Assembly (NCBI RefSeq): GCF_030814815.1
Contig: NZ_JAUSVR010000002.1
Location: 310,001-374,000 of the forward strand
Length of the DNA stretch: 64,000 nucleotides
Direction: 5' to 3'
Source: Ancylobacter amanitiformis
Lineage (GTDB): Bacteria; Pseudomonadota; Alphaproteobacteria; Rhizobiales; Xanthobacteraceae
Part shown: in pieces, positions 14,461-22,727 of the stretch
Numbering within the stretch: position 1 is the first letter of the stretch
Layout: each line of letters opens with the position of its first letter
Program-made: the position numbers and the translations under genes
The notes under the pieces: model-generated
Database searches by the model: none
What the model saw: only the letters and a program-made list of their open reading frames with translations
What the model was told of the DNA's origin: nothing

Positions 14461-17400
14461 CAATCCGCGCCCCGCTTTTGCGGCAGGGCGGCGGCTTGCT
14501 GGAGGTCGAGCGCTATACCATCGGCATCGGCGAGCGCGGTGGAGCGCAGCCAGAAGCGCATCTGCATAGGCTTGATGAGATAAAGGCAGTCGCCGACGAA
14601 AACGCGCAGATCCGGCATGAGCTGGAAATTGCCGTCCAGGGGCCTGTGGATATGGGCTGCGAGCTGCTCGAGCACGTCGCTGAGTTCACCGGCTGCATCC
14701 TCGGCGTAGTCTTCATGGCCGCCCAGATGAAGGCGGAGGATCGCGAGGTCAGCGCCGCGCGCGACAAGGCGCGCATCGATCTTCTTGCCTTTGAACCAGT
14801 CCGCGAGGCTGGCCGACAAGGTGTGCGCGTATTGAGCGCGTTGCGGTTCGTCGGGCGCGCCCCAGAGTTTGGGGAAGTGGCCCTCATGCGGCTGAAGCGC
14901 GGGGAGGATCGCCTCGACGGTGTCGTCGATCAGCGCGATTTCATCGGGCGACAGGCAGAAGTATTGGTACGCTAGCTGGTCGATCGTCCGCAGGATCTCG
15001 CCGTCGTCGACTTGCATCGAGAACGGCTCGTTGGAGCGTTCGCGTGCGTCGTCCACCATCGCGATCAACTTAAGGGCGGCCTGCGTGGCCGCAGTTGGAT
15101 CGGGGACATCGCCGGGCGACGGAAACGGCAAATGTAGCAGGTCGGCTTGCTGGACTTCGGGTCGATCCGAGCCGAACGAAGCGGTGCCATGAAAGGCGTA
15201 CCAGACCGCCACGCGACTATTGAGGATCGCGGTCAGTAGTTTGGCGCGGTCACTCTCGCCCTTCGGCACCACAATCGCCTGGAAAATATGCTGGAAGGTC
15301 AAAGGCTGATCGCAATAGGCGGCGCGAAGACGGTTCTGCGACGTCTCGACTCCACGCGGGATAAGAATCCGCGAGCCATCGAACCCGGCCTCGAAGCCGC
15401 GACGACGAACCGTCGATGATGCGGCCGGCAGCAAGCCCTCCACGGTCTGAGCTAGGCGTGAGTAGGCCGCAATTGGCAGGTCCGGCAGTTGGCCGACATA
15501 TGCGCTTTCGAGTGGAGGCGCATCGCTATCGCTGTCTTCATTGAAGGGCTGATAGCCTTGCCCGATGACCCATCGGTCGCCCGGCTCTTCGCGGCGGCGG
15601 CTTAGGCCTCCAAAATCTTTGACGAAGGCCTCTAGCTTTGGAAGCCTTGCGAGATAGCCGAAGAGTTTGGCGTCCGGCTCGCGCATCCAAAGGCGCTGCT
15701 TGAAGATGAGCGGGTTGTCGAGAACCGCGCCCACCCCGAGCGAGGCTTTGTCCGCGCTGCTCAGCGTGATGACACGCTTGATGCGCAGGTTGAGGTCGGC
15801 CTTTGGCGCCCAATAATCGAAGCGATACGGGAAATTATCCGGATTCGCGCTGCCGTAGACGATCAGGGCTGCGGGGCGATGGGCTTTTTCGAAAAGCTGA
15901 AATCGAAGGTCAGCGAAGTTGATGACGCGGCGGACCTGGGATTTCCGGAAGAATGCATCACGCGCCTCGACCGTCTTTTGGGCGTGGTTGTGCAAAAATC
16001 CCATCGCCGGCAGCAGGAACGCGATCACTCCGCCGTCGGCGAGATGCGACAGGGCCTTCCAGCTGAACGCCCAGGCGTCCTCGCCGCCAGGCATGGGATG
16101 GCCGGCTTTCTTGCTCCACTGCACAGAAGAACGCGCCGGACCGCGGCGGCTGGTCCATGGCGGATTGCCGATGATGACCTCGTATCGGGCGCCATCAGGT
16201 GACACTTCGAAAAAGTCGCGGCAGACGAGGGTCTTGCCCCAAAGTTCCGGGAGGAGTTTCCCCCGGGTGATGAGCTTTCGGATGTCGCGCGGCGACACCT
16301 CCTCGAGGAGGGCCACGTAAAGCGAAAACACGGCGACCCGAACGGCGCCGCCATTCAGATCCCAGCCATGGATCTGGCTCAGCAAGGACAGCAGCGTCTT
16401 CCAAGAAATCGTCTGCGTCTTGTGCTTGGCGCGCCAGTGTTCGCAGAGTCGTTGGAAGGAGCGGACGAGGAAAACGCCTGAACCGCAGGCAGGGTCGAGG
16501 AAGTTTCCTGTCGTCCTTGTCGCATCCGGCAACATCTCCCACGCTTGGGAAACGACCGTGTCGGCGAGGAACATGGGCGTGTAGTAGGCGCCGTTGGCGC
16601 GTCGTTCGGCCTCGCGTTCACCTAGGAACCGATCGTAGACGGCGCTGACGAGCTCGATCGGGATATAGCGGAAGTCATAGCCCCAGAACCGTTGCTGTCC
16701 GGAACGCGCCATTTCTTCACGGCCTGACCGGAACCGCGCCAGGATCGTCAGATGCGCCGGCGTGACTTCTGGCGCCTCGCCCGTGGCCTCGAAGGAGCAC
16801 GGCGCGACGAACAGATCGCCGTTAAAATCCGCGTGGAGAGTCCGGAAGAAGGACCGGAAGAGATTCACGTCGCCGGTTTCCAGCAGCGCCGAAAAACTCT
16901 CCGCGCTCTTCTCGGAGACGGCGGCAAAGTAGGTGGGGGTTACGATCTCCCGGTCCTCAAGGTAGGCGATAAACATCGCCTGTATGAGCAGGGCCTGGGC
17001 CGCATCGGGAGCGAGCGCGGCCTTCTGCAGGAGGTCATGCGACGCATTCAGATTGTCGAGGAGTACCTGATCGATGCGTTCTTTCGGGGGGAAATACTCG
17101 CCGTAGTCCTTCCATAGACGTCCGGATTCCGCGCCGTAAATAAGGTTCTGAAACCGCAGCGCTTCCGTCGTTAGGCTGAGGCTATCGATGAGGCAGCGGG
17201 TCTCGAAGGCGTCGCCTGGATCGCTCAACGGAGTACGGGCAAGCGAAAACGCTCTGAGCATATCGTCGGCGATAACCAGCAACAGGCTGGCCAAGCCCTG
17301 ATTCCAGAGCGCGCCGTGAAGATCGATAATAGCTGCGCGGTCGTAGTGATCGGCTTCCAGGATCGCGACGGTTGGGACGCCTTGGACGCAGAAGATCGCC

Positions 17401-17558
17401 GATACACCCATCTCGGTGAGGGCGGCTCGGATAGCCGGCGCGTGCGGCACGTCGCTGACGGCCTCCGCTGACTCGTAAAGTTCAGGCGAGCGCCGATGTG
17501 TGAGCCCCAAGCGGTCTTTCCACTCCGGCGCCAATGCGGATGCCAGGGTGGTGGTCAT
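14460..17558 (-). CDS. Eco57I/PglX-type N6-adenine DNA methyltransferase
   Basis: The 1032-aa protein carries SAM motif I FLDPACGSGVFLVRSF (about 353-367) and catalytic motif IV GNPPW (about 464-468), the gamma-class amino-methylase order. A C-terminal target-recognition-like region (about 650-1000, with IPRGVETSQNRL and LTAILNSRVAVWY) follows, as in type IIG and BREX PglX proteins. Its N-terminal 300 residues include LHGALWNQGLASLLLV, a domain seen in related methylases, but I see no PD-(D/E)xK motif in it. The ATG at 17558 overlaps the stop of the MerR-like gene (ATGA); the upstream extension to 17693 is antisense/overlap. Host self-marking is the expected role. Confidence 0.85.
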   Translation of the reverse strand: MTTTLASALAPEWKDRLGLTHRRSPELYESAEAVSDVPHAPAIRAALTEMGVSAIFCVQGVPTVAILEADHYDRAAIIDLHGALWNQGLASLLLVIADDMLRAFSLARTPLSDPGDAFETRCLIDSLSLTTEALRFQNLIYGAESGRLWKDYGEYFPPKERIDQVLLDNLNASHDLLQKAALAPDAAQALLIQAMFIAYLEDREIVTPTYFAAVSEKSAESFSALLETGDVNLFRSFFRTLHADFNGDLFVAPCSFEATGEAPEVTPAHLTILARFRSGREEMARSGQQRFWGYDFRYIPIELVSAVYDRFLGEREAERRANGAYYTPMFLADTVVSQAWEMLPDATRTTGNFLDPACGSGVFLVRSFQRLCEHWRAKHKTQTISWKTLLSLLSQIHGWDLNGGAVRVAVFSLYVALLEEVSPRDIRKLITRGKLLPELWGKTLVCRDFFEVSPDGARYEVIIGNPPWTSRRGPARSSVQWSKKAGHPMPGGEDAWAFSWKALSHLADGGVIAFLLPAMGFLHNHAQKTVEARDAFFRKSQVRRVINFADLRFQLFEKAHRPAALIVYGSANPDNFPYRFDYWAPKADLNLRIKRVITLSSADKASLGVGAVLDNPLIFKQRLWMREPDAKLFGYLARLPKLEAFVKDFGGLSRRREEPGDRWVIGQGYQPFNEDSDSDAPPLESAYVGQLPDLPIAAYSRLAQTVEGLLPAASSTVRRRGFEAGFDGSRILIPRGVETSQNRLRAAYCDQPLTFQHIFQAIVVPKGESDRAKLLTAILNSRVAVWYAFHGTASFGSDRPEVQQADLLHLPFPSPGDVPDPTAATQAALKLIAMVDDARERSNEPFSMQVDDGEILRTIDQLAYQYFCLSPDEIALIDDTVEAILPALQPHEGHFPKLWGAPDEPQRAQYAHTLSASLADWFKGKKIDARLVARGADLAILRLHLGGHEDYAEDAAGELSDVLEQLAAHIHRPLDGNFQLMPDLRVFVGDCLYLIKPMQMRFWLRSTALADADGIALDLQQAAALPQKRGAD

Positions 17559-18031
17559 GCTCGTCTTCCACGTCGTTCGGTTTGCGGGCCGATCGCTGTC
17601 GGGGGAAACTGCAGATAGCCTTGAGCGAGATCCGCCTCGGTAGCCGTAAGAGCCGACTGCAAGCGCGACACGATGGGTCCACAAGGAACGCATAGGGTGG
17701 AGGCGTCGGGCGACGGACGCGTAGACGTGCCAGCCTCAACGAGACGGATGCTATCGGCTTCGATTAGGGCAACGCAGGTTTCCAGCGAGAGCCAAGATTT
17801 GCCGCGACACTCCCTGAATAGTTCATCGAAACGGTTGCCAACTGTGCCAACGCGGACGCCGAAATCTCTGACCAGTTCGGCCACGATCGCCATCGCGACG
17901 ACGTCCCCAGGTGTGAAGGTTGGAGCGTGACCCTTATGCGCTGCCAAAGCCGGGATGGCATCCCGCCACGTCCGCAGGGCATCCACTGAAATGGATAGCA
18001 GCTCGCGAATCTGGCTTTGAGTGTAACGCAT
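17555..18031 (-). CDS. MerR-like HTH protein, first gene of the methylase operon
   Basis: The 158-aa protein begins with YTQSQIRELLSISVDALRTW, a MerR-type recognition helix, followed by FTPGDVVAMAIVAELV and FGVRVGTVGNRFDELF, a wing plus dimerisation helix. The C-terminal 70 residues are less structured and lack a known ligand motif. It overlaps the methylase start by ATGA and is the first gene of the minus-strand run that ends with the unknown protein at 9762. It is a candidate controller (C-protein analogue) that delays or limits the nucleases. Its promoter lies in the right island end, within about 190 bp of a GACGGTAT site. Confidence 0.62.
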   Translation of the reverse strand: MRYTQSQIRELLSISVDALRTWRDAIPALAAHKGHAPTFTPGDVVAMAIVAELVRDFGVRVGTVGNRFDELFRECRGKSWLSLETCVALIEADSIRLVEAGTSTRPSPDASTLCVPCGPIVSRLQSALTATEADLAQGYLQFPPTAIGPQTERRGRRA

Positions 18032-18469
18032 TAAGCTAGATTAGCTGGGAACGATGCCCAGATCAATGCGGGGTTAACCCCGTGTGCGTACCCTCCTTGT
18101 TCTACGAGGCGACGGAGGATTAGGGGCGCGGATCCTGCAGCCCGAGAGGGTGAGCGCAATGATAAGCGCTGCTGACGGTGCAACGTGTCGGTAAGGTGGT
18201 GTTTGGAAGACCCTGACGGTATAGCTAATGGGGTCCGGCTCGATAGTCGGCGTACACTAGCGTGGAAACGACGGCGCCGGTTTGAACACCCGTCGGATGA
18301 CCGATGCGGGCTTAGATGGCGATAGATGGCGGAAGGTGCGTTTCCGAAATCTAGCCGAAAAAGCCAATGTTTTCAGGAGCGCGTTTTTTCGACGGTGTTC
18401 CTGACGGTATGGCGTCTCTCGAAAAACTTTTTAATGTGTAAAATCAATGGTTTATAATGCTAGGAAATA
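18032..18469. promoter_or_regulatory. Right island end: arm sites and defence-operon promoter
   Basis: No gene is seen here. GACGGTAT occurs at 18215-18222 and 18403-18410, with near matches at 18174-18180 and 18391-18398. An inverse copy of the left-end element lies at 18314-18327. The promoter of the MerR-like/methylase operon must lie at the left of this stretch. Confidence 0.6.
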
Positions 18470-18484
18470 ATCGAGTGGGAATGA
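18470..18484 (+). repeat. attR direct repeat
   Basis: ATCGAGTGGGAATGA is an exact copy of the last 15 bp of guaA (1712-1726), here without any coding sequence in front of it. It marks the right boundary of the island. Confidence 0.88.
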
Positions 18485-18514
18485 CGGATACAAGCGGCGG
18501 CGGTAGCGTGGTTT

Positions 18515-18538
18515 CGGCGGCGGTTTTCGCCGTCGTTT
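18515..18538 (+). terminator. Displaced guaA terminator
   Basis: The stem 18515-18522 pairs with 18528-18535 (eight pairs, one G.T), with a five-base loop and a TTT tail. It lies 30 bp beyond attR. If the island were removed it would sit about 30 bp after the guaA stop, which is where a guaA terminator is expected. Confidence 0.55.
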
Positions 18539-18601
18539 AGCTACCGTTCCTGTCCCGGGTCACGGTTTCTGAAGCGTTCACCTGCATGCCACGGGCGGAG
18601 A

Positions 18602-19507
18602 TTATCGCAGGCGCAGGTGTGGCTCTTCCTTGAGCAGGCCAGCGACGAAATCGACGAAAACCTTGATCGCCCCCGTCATGCGGCGCGTCGTTGAACTGAC
18701 GGCCTGTATTGGATAGAGCCGCGGCCTGTAATTCTCCAGGACCCACACCATCCGGCCGGCCTCGATGTCGTCGGCAAACATCCAGCTCGGCCCCTGGGCC
18801 AGCCCCATGCCTGCCAACACCGCCGCATGGACACTTTCGGGGTCATTGGTGCGGAGCGGTCCGAAAGGCGTTATGGTGATCGGGCCATCAGAGCCCTTAA
18901 ATTTCCAGGTCTTGGAATTGCCCTGGAAGGTGAAGGGGAGGCAGCTATGGCGTGCCAGATCATCGGGACTGACTGGCGTCCCGTGCGCTGCGAGATAGGC
19001 GGGCGAGGCGACCACGGCGGCTTCCACGCAGCCGATCTGGCGTGAGAGCAGGCTGGAATCCGGCAAATCGCCAATGCGGATGGCCACGTCGACGCCATCC
19101 TCGATCAGGCTGACATAGCGCTCCGAAACCTCCAGATCGATCGTCAGGTCCGGATATCTGGCAAACAGCGCCGGCAGGCGCGGGCTGATCAGCCGGTTGG
19201 AGAAGACGGGCGAACACGTCACCCGCAGCCGGCCCGCGGCGGTTACCTCGCCCGATCGGATGCGCGCCTCCGCCGTTTCGAGATCGCGCAGCATGCCCAC
19301 GGCGAAATCGTAGAATTCCTGCCCCTTCTCGGTCACGCTCAGCCCGCGTGAACTGCGCCGGATCAGCAATGCGCCCAGATGGGCTTCCAGGGCCGCGACT
19401 TCCTTGCTGACGGTCGACTGGGCCACGTTCTCCGCCTTGCCCGCGCGTGAAAAGCTTTCGGTTTCCACGGTGCGCACGAACAGCCGCATTCTTTTGAGCT
19501 GATCCAT
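18602..19507 (-). CDS. LysR-family transcriptional regulator
   Basis: This 301-aa regulator has the N-terminal HTH MDQLKRMRLFVRTVETESFS followed by KAENVAQSTVSKEVAALEAH. The effector-binding domain starts at about residue 90 (AAGRLRVTCSPVFSNRL) and is of the CrgA/DsdC-like type. Start 19507 (MDQLKRM) is the conserved beginning of this subfamily; the open frame runs 11 codons further upstream without an RBS. It is divergent from the SDR gene at 19692, the standard LysR-target layout. A 15-bp palindrome at 19574-19588 and repeated TATTCC/GGAATA boxes lie between them. Confidence 0.9.
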   Translation of the reverse strand: MDQLKRMRLFVRTVETESFSRAGKAENVAQSTVSKEVAALEAHLGALLIRRSSRGLSVTEKGQEFYDFAVGMLRDLETAEARIRSGEVTAAGRLRVTCSPVFSNRLISPRLPALFARYPDLTIDLEVSERYVSLIEDGVDVAIRIGDLPDSSLLSRQIGCVEAAVVASPAYLAAHGTPVSPDDLARHSCLPFTFQGNSKTWKFKGSDGPITITPFGPLRTNDPESVHAAVLAGMGLAQGPSWMFADDIEAGRMVWVLENYRPRLYPIQAVSSTTRRMTGAIKVFVDFVAGLLKEEPHLRLR

Positions 19508-19552
19508 CGTCAGCCGTCTCCATGTGCCGATGCCAGGCAAATAGCATGTATT

Positions 19553-19600
19553 GGAATAATGGTGAAGATCAGTATTCCATTATGGAATTTCAGCTATTCC
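19553..19600. promoter_or_regulatory. LysR operator region
   Basis: ATTCCATTATGGAAT at 19574-19588 is a perfect palindrome with 7-bp arms. Further half sites GGAATA (19553-19558) and TATTCC (19573-19578 and 19595-19600) give an array of inverted ATTCC boxes between the divergent LysR and SDR genes. Spacing of about 11 bases between T and A positions fits LysR-type sites. Confidence 0.5.
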
Positions 19601-19691
19601 CCTGGCCGGAATTGGAAATCCCCAGCCAGCCCGTAAGTAAAGGGGGCATTCCGGCCATTGCCGGGCATAGCAACCAACCAAAGAGGCCAAA

Positions 19692-20426
19692 TTGTCCAGA
19701 CTCAGTGGAAAAGTCGCCGTCATTACCGGTGGAACTTCCGGAATGGCATTGGAAACCGCAAAAGTCTTCGTCGAGGAGGGTGCTTATGTCTTCGTGACTG
19801 GCCGGCGCCAAGATACTGTCGATGCCGCTGTCGCCTATATTGGAGAAGACGTCACCGGCATTCAGGGAGATGTCTCCAACCCTGCCGATCTCGATCGCCT
19901 GTTTGCCGTCGTCAAGGCGGAAAAGGGCCATATCGACGTGCTGTTCGCCAGTGCCGGGGCCGGCCATATGGGCGAGCCGGTGGCAAGCGTATCGCCCGAA
20001 CTGGTCGATCATACCTTCGACGTCAACGTGAAGGCCGTGCTGTTCACCGTGCAGAAGGCCCTGCCGCTGTTTCGGGATGGTGGATCGATCATCCTCAACA
20101 GCTCGATCGCGCATCTCAAGGGCATGCCCGGCGCCAGTGTCTATAGTGCCAGCAAGGCCGCGGTCCGCGCCTTCGCCCGCGGCTGGACGATGGAACTCAA
20201 GGATCGCGCCATCCGCGTCAATGTTATCAGTCCCGGACCGATCGATACCCCGTTCACCCAGCCCGCGCCGCAAGACTGGAAAGATGCGATGACAGCCATG
20301 GTGCCGCTTGGACGCTTCGGCCGCCCGCGCGAAATCGCTACGGCTGCGCTGTTTCTCGCATCCGACGATTCCAGCTTCATCACCGGCATCGACCTATGTG
20401 TCGATGGCGGGCTGACCCAGGTCTGA
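19692..20426 (+). CDS. Short-chain dehydrogenase/reductase (SDR)
   Basis: The 244-aa classical SDR has the nucleotide-binding loop ITGGTSGMALETA, the NAG-equivalent FASAGAG, the catalytic Tyr-Lys pair YSASKAAV and the C-terminal ITGIDLCVDGG. The glycine-rich loop deviates from TGxxxGIG (GGTSGMA). The start is TTG 19692 with AAAGAGG about 6 bases upstream; no ATG is available. It is divergent from the LysR gene and is its likely target. The substrate is unknown; relatives reduce quinones, ketones or toxic aldehydes. Confidence 0.88.
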   Translation: MSRLSGKVAVITGGTSGMALETAKVFVEEGAYVFVTGRRQDTVDAAVAYIGEDVTGIQGDVSNPADLDRLFAVVKAEKGHIDVLFASAGAGHMGEPVASVSPELVDHTFDVNVKAVLFTVQKALPLFRDGGSIILNSSIAHLKGMPGASVYSASKAAVRAFARGWTMELKDRAIRVNVISPGPIDTPFTQPAPQDWKDAMTAMVPLGRFGRPREIATAALFLASDDSSFITGIDLCVDGGLTQV

Positions 20427-20543
20427 CGGGCCCGAGAACAGGAGGCCGGTCGTCCGGCAATATTGTGCTCTTGGCCGTGTGGATCATTCTTGGCGCCGAG
20501 ATCCTCGCATAGGCCCGGCCGGCATCGGCGCCGAGGGCCGGGA

Positions 20544-21446
20544 TCAATCGCCTTGGCGGCCCATGTCCGCGATCACTTGCGCCAAGGCGCCAGCAAAGCC
20601 CACCATGGGACGGCGCTCGGGAAAGTAGAGGCAGAAGCCCGGACTGGGCGGCATCCAATCCCCCAGAACGGGCACAAGCCGGCCGGAAGCGACATGGTCG
20701 GCAATTTCGGCTTCGGCGACATAGGCAAGGCCCAGGCCCGCCAGGGCCGCACGGGCGATCAGGCCATGATTGTCGAGACTGAGCGACCAGGGCACGTCCA
20801 CCTGCATGGCCTCGCCGTCCTTTTCGAACTCCCATTCATAGGGCGCTCCGCTCGGCCAGCGGATGCGGATGCAATCATGCTCACTCAGCTCATGGGGATG
20901 AACCGGGCGCGGATGGGCCTTGAAATAGTCCGGCGATCCGACCACCCGATAGCGCAGCCTCTGGCCCAGAGGAACGATGGTCATGTTGGGGGGAACGGCG
21001 CTCGCTACACGCACGCCCGCGTCAAACCCGGCGTGAACGATATCCACCAGTCGCCCCTCGGTCACGATGTCGACCTTCACGCCGCCATAGCGGCGGATGA
21101 ACTCGGTGATGAAGGGAACCAGAATCTGATGCCCCCCGGCGATCGAGCAGTTGATCCGCAACGTCCCTGTGGGGCTGTCGCGCCGACTGCGGGCGGCCTC
21201 GGTGGCGGCGTGGATATCGGACAGGGCCGGGGCAATGGCGCGCACGAAATCATGTCCTGCCGCCGTCAGGTCCACCCGTCGGGTAGTCCTGTCGAAAAGT
21301 CTCACCCCCAGTTCATCCTCGAGCCCGGCCACGGCATTGCCGATGGCGGTGGGCGAAATGCCCAGATCATTCGCCGCGGCGCGAAAACTGCCGCGCCGGG
21401 CAATCGCCAGTATGGCTTCGAGTTCGATGAGCTTGGCCGGCCGCAT
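20544..21446 (-). CDS. LysR-family transcriptional regulator
   Basis: This is a 300-aa LysR protein: HTH KLIELEAILAIARRGSFRAA with NDLGISPTAIGNAVAGLEDE, then an effector domain from about residue 90 (SPTGTLRINCSIAGGHQIL). The start is ATG 21446 (MRPAKLIELEAI). The same frame stays open far upstream to 22580, but that part is antisense to the aldo-keto reductase and is not coding. It is divergent from the aldo-keto reductase gene and probably controls it. Confidence 0.9.
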   Translation of the reverse strand: MRPAKLIELEAILAIARRGSFRAAANDLGISPTAIGNAVAGLEDELGVRLFDRTTRRVDLTAAGHDFVRAIAPALSDIHAATEAARSRRDSPTGTLRINCSIAGGHQILVPFITEFIRRYGGVKVDIVTEGRLVDIVHAGFDAGVRVASAVPPNMTIVPLGQRLRYRVVGSPDYFKAHPRPVHPHELSEHDCIRIRWPSGAPYEWEFEKDGEAMQVDVPWSLSLDNHGLIARAALAGLGLAYVAEAEIADHVASGRLVPVLGDWMPPSPGFCLYFPERRPMVGFAGALAQVIADMGRQGD

Positions 21447-21578
21447 TATCTCGATTTTCGCTACTCTGAGATCCAATTTATCGCAATTGTTGTGACTATC
21501 AACTCCTCCTAGATGAGTTGCGGCAGCCGAAGGCCGGGTCTGCGCTTGGCATGGCTGCTTTCGCAAGGAACGACTGAA

Positions 21579-22637
21579 ATGCCTATCACTCCCGATGATA
21601 TCGCGGGATCGGCTCGCGTCCGGCTTGGCCATTCCGATCTGGTGGTCCGGCCCGTGGGGCTGGGCTGCATGGGCATGTCGCAATTCTACGGCGAGGCCGA
21701 CGACGCACGCTCGACCCGGACCATCCGCGAGGCTCTGGACCTGGGCGTCGACTTCATCGACACCTCCGATATCTATGGCGCCGCCAATATGCTGGTGGGC
21801 GCCGAGAACCGCGGCTTCGGACACAACGAGCAATTGATCGGCGGCGCGATTGCCGGGCGCCGCGACGCGGTTGTGCTGGCCACCAAATTCGCCGTCAGGT
21901 TCACCGATGACGGCGAGGGCGTTATCATCGACGGGCATCCCGACTATGTCGCTTCCGCCTGCGAGGCCAGCCTGCGCCGTCTCGGCGTCGAGGTCATCGA
22001 CCTCTATTATGCCCATCGGCTCGATCCGAGCGTGCCGGTCGGCGATACGGTCGGGGCCATGGGCCGGCTCGTCGAACAGGGGAAGGTGCGGGCGATCGGC
22101 CTCAGCGAAGTCACCCCGGCCCAGTTGCGCCAGGCTCATGGGGTTCACCCGATAACGGCGCTCCAGTCCGAATATTCGCTGTGGGAGCGCGGCGTCGAGC
22201 CGGAGATCCTGCCCGCCTGTCGTGAACTCGGCATCACCTTCGTGCCGTTCAGCCCGCTGGGACGCTCCATGCTGACCGGCGCGGTCAGCGCTACAACGCG
22301 CTTTGCGGCGGGAGATTTCCGGATCACCGATCCGCGTTTCTCGGCCGAGAACCGCGCCACCAACCTCGCCCCGGTCGAGGCGCTCATGGCGCTCGCCGCG
22401 AGCAAGCACTGCCGTCCCGGCCAGCTCGCCCTGGCCTGGCTGCTCGCCCAGCCCTTCGACATCGTGGCGATCCCCGGCACCAAGCGCATCGAATATGTGC
22501 GCGAGAATATGGCCGCGACCAATGTCGCCCTGAGCCGTGACGAGATCATCTATCTCAGTACCATCTTCGCGCCGGATCATATCGCCGGAGCGCGCTACGC
22601 TCCCAATGATCCCGGGCGCCGCGGGGATGAAGGCTGA
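21579..22637 (+). CDS. Aldo/keto reductase
   Basis: This NADPH-dependent oxidoreductase of 352 aa forms a TIM barrel. The catalytic set of the family is visible: Asp and Tyr in DFIDTSDIYGAANML, Lys in VVLATKFAV, and the His-bearing strand DLYYAHRLDP. The C-terminal cofactor motif IVAIPGTKRIEYVREN is present. The ATG at 21579 has AAGGAA about 8 bases upstream; the open frame starts earlier at 21513 without an RBS. It is divergent from the LysR gene. It probably reduces an aldehyde or ketone; the physiological substrate is unknown. Confidence 0.92.
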   Translation: MPITPDDIAGSARVRLGHSDLVVRPVGLGCMGMSQFYGEADDARSTRTIREALDLGVDFIDTSDIYGAANMLVGAENRGFGHNEQLIGGAIAGRRDAVVLATKFAVRFTDDGEGVIIDGHPDYVASACEASLRRLGVEVIDLYYAHRLDPSVPVGDTVGAMGRLVEQGKVRAIGLSEVTPAQLRQAHGVHPITALQSEYSLWERGVEPEILPACRELGITFVPFSPLGRSMLTGAVSATTRFAAGDFRITDPRFSAENRATNLAPVEALMALAASKHCRPGQLALAWLLAQPFDIVAIPGTKRIEYVRENMAATNVALSRDEIIYLSTIFAPDHIAGARYAPNDPGRRGDEG

Positions 22638-22727
22638 AACGGCCGGGAGATTGCCGCCATTACTCGAGGCACCACCCGTTGATCGCTGAAAATAACGATG
22701 CTCGTTGCTGCGCGGTAGTGTCTCCGT

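Larger units (their letters stand above)
1712..18484. mobile_element. Integrative genomic island in the 3' end of guaA
   Basis: The boundaries are two perfect 15-bp direct copies of ATCGAGTGGGAATGA, the 3' end of guaA at 1712-1726 and a second copy at 18470-18484. Between them lie a P4-type integrase, an AlpA-like gene, a LysR gene, two degenerate genes and about nine nuclease, methylase, helicase or regulator genes. GACGGTAT sites cluster inside both ends. A hairpin with a short T-run lies just outside the right end and looks like the former guaA terminator. The 3' end of guaA is an established hotspot for integrating elements. No conjugation or replication genes are present, so the island is probably non-self-transmissible or mobilised in trans. 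Size is about 16.8 kb. Confidence 0.88.

Noticed and set aside
14460..17558. BREX (pglX) assignment
   Set aside because: The methylase is PglX/Eco57I-like, but no brxA, brxB, brxC or pglZ-type gene is present in the island.
20544..22580. 678-codon minus-strand frame
   Set aside because: Only the part from 21446 down is the LysR gene. The upstream part is antisense of the aldo-keto reductase, which has a complete family signature.
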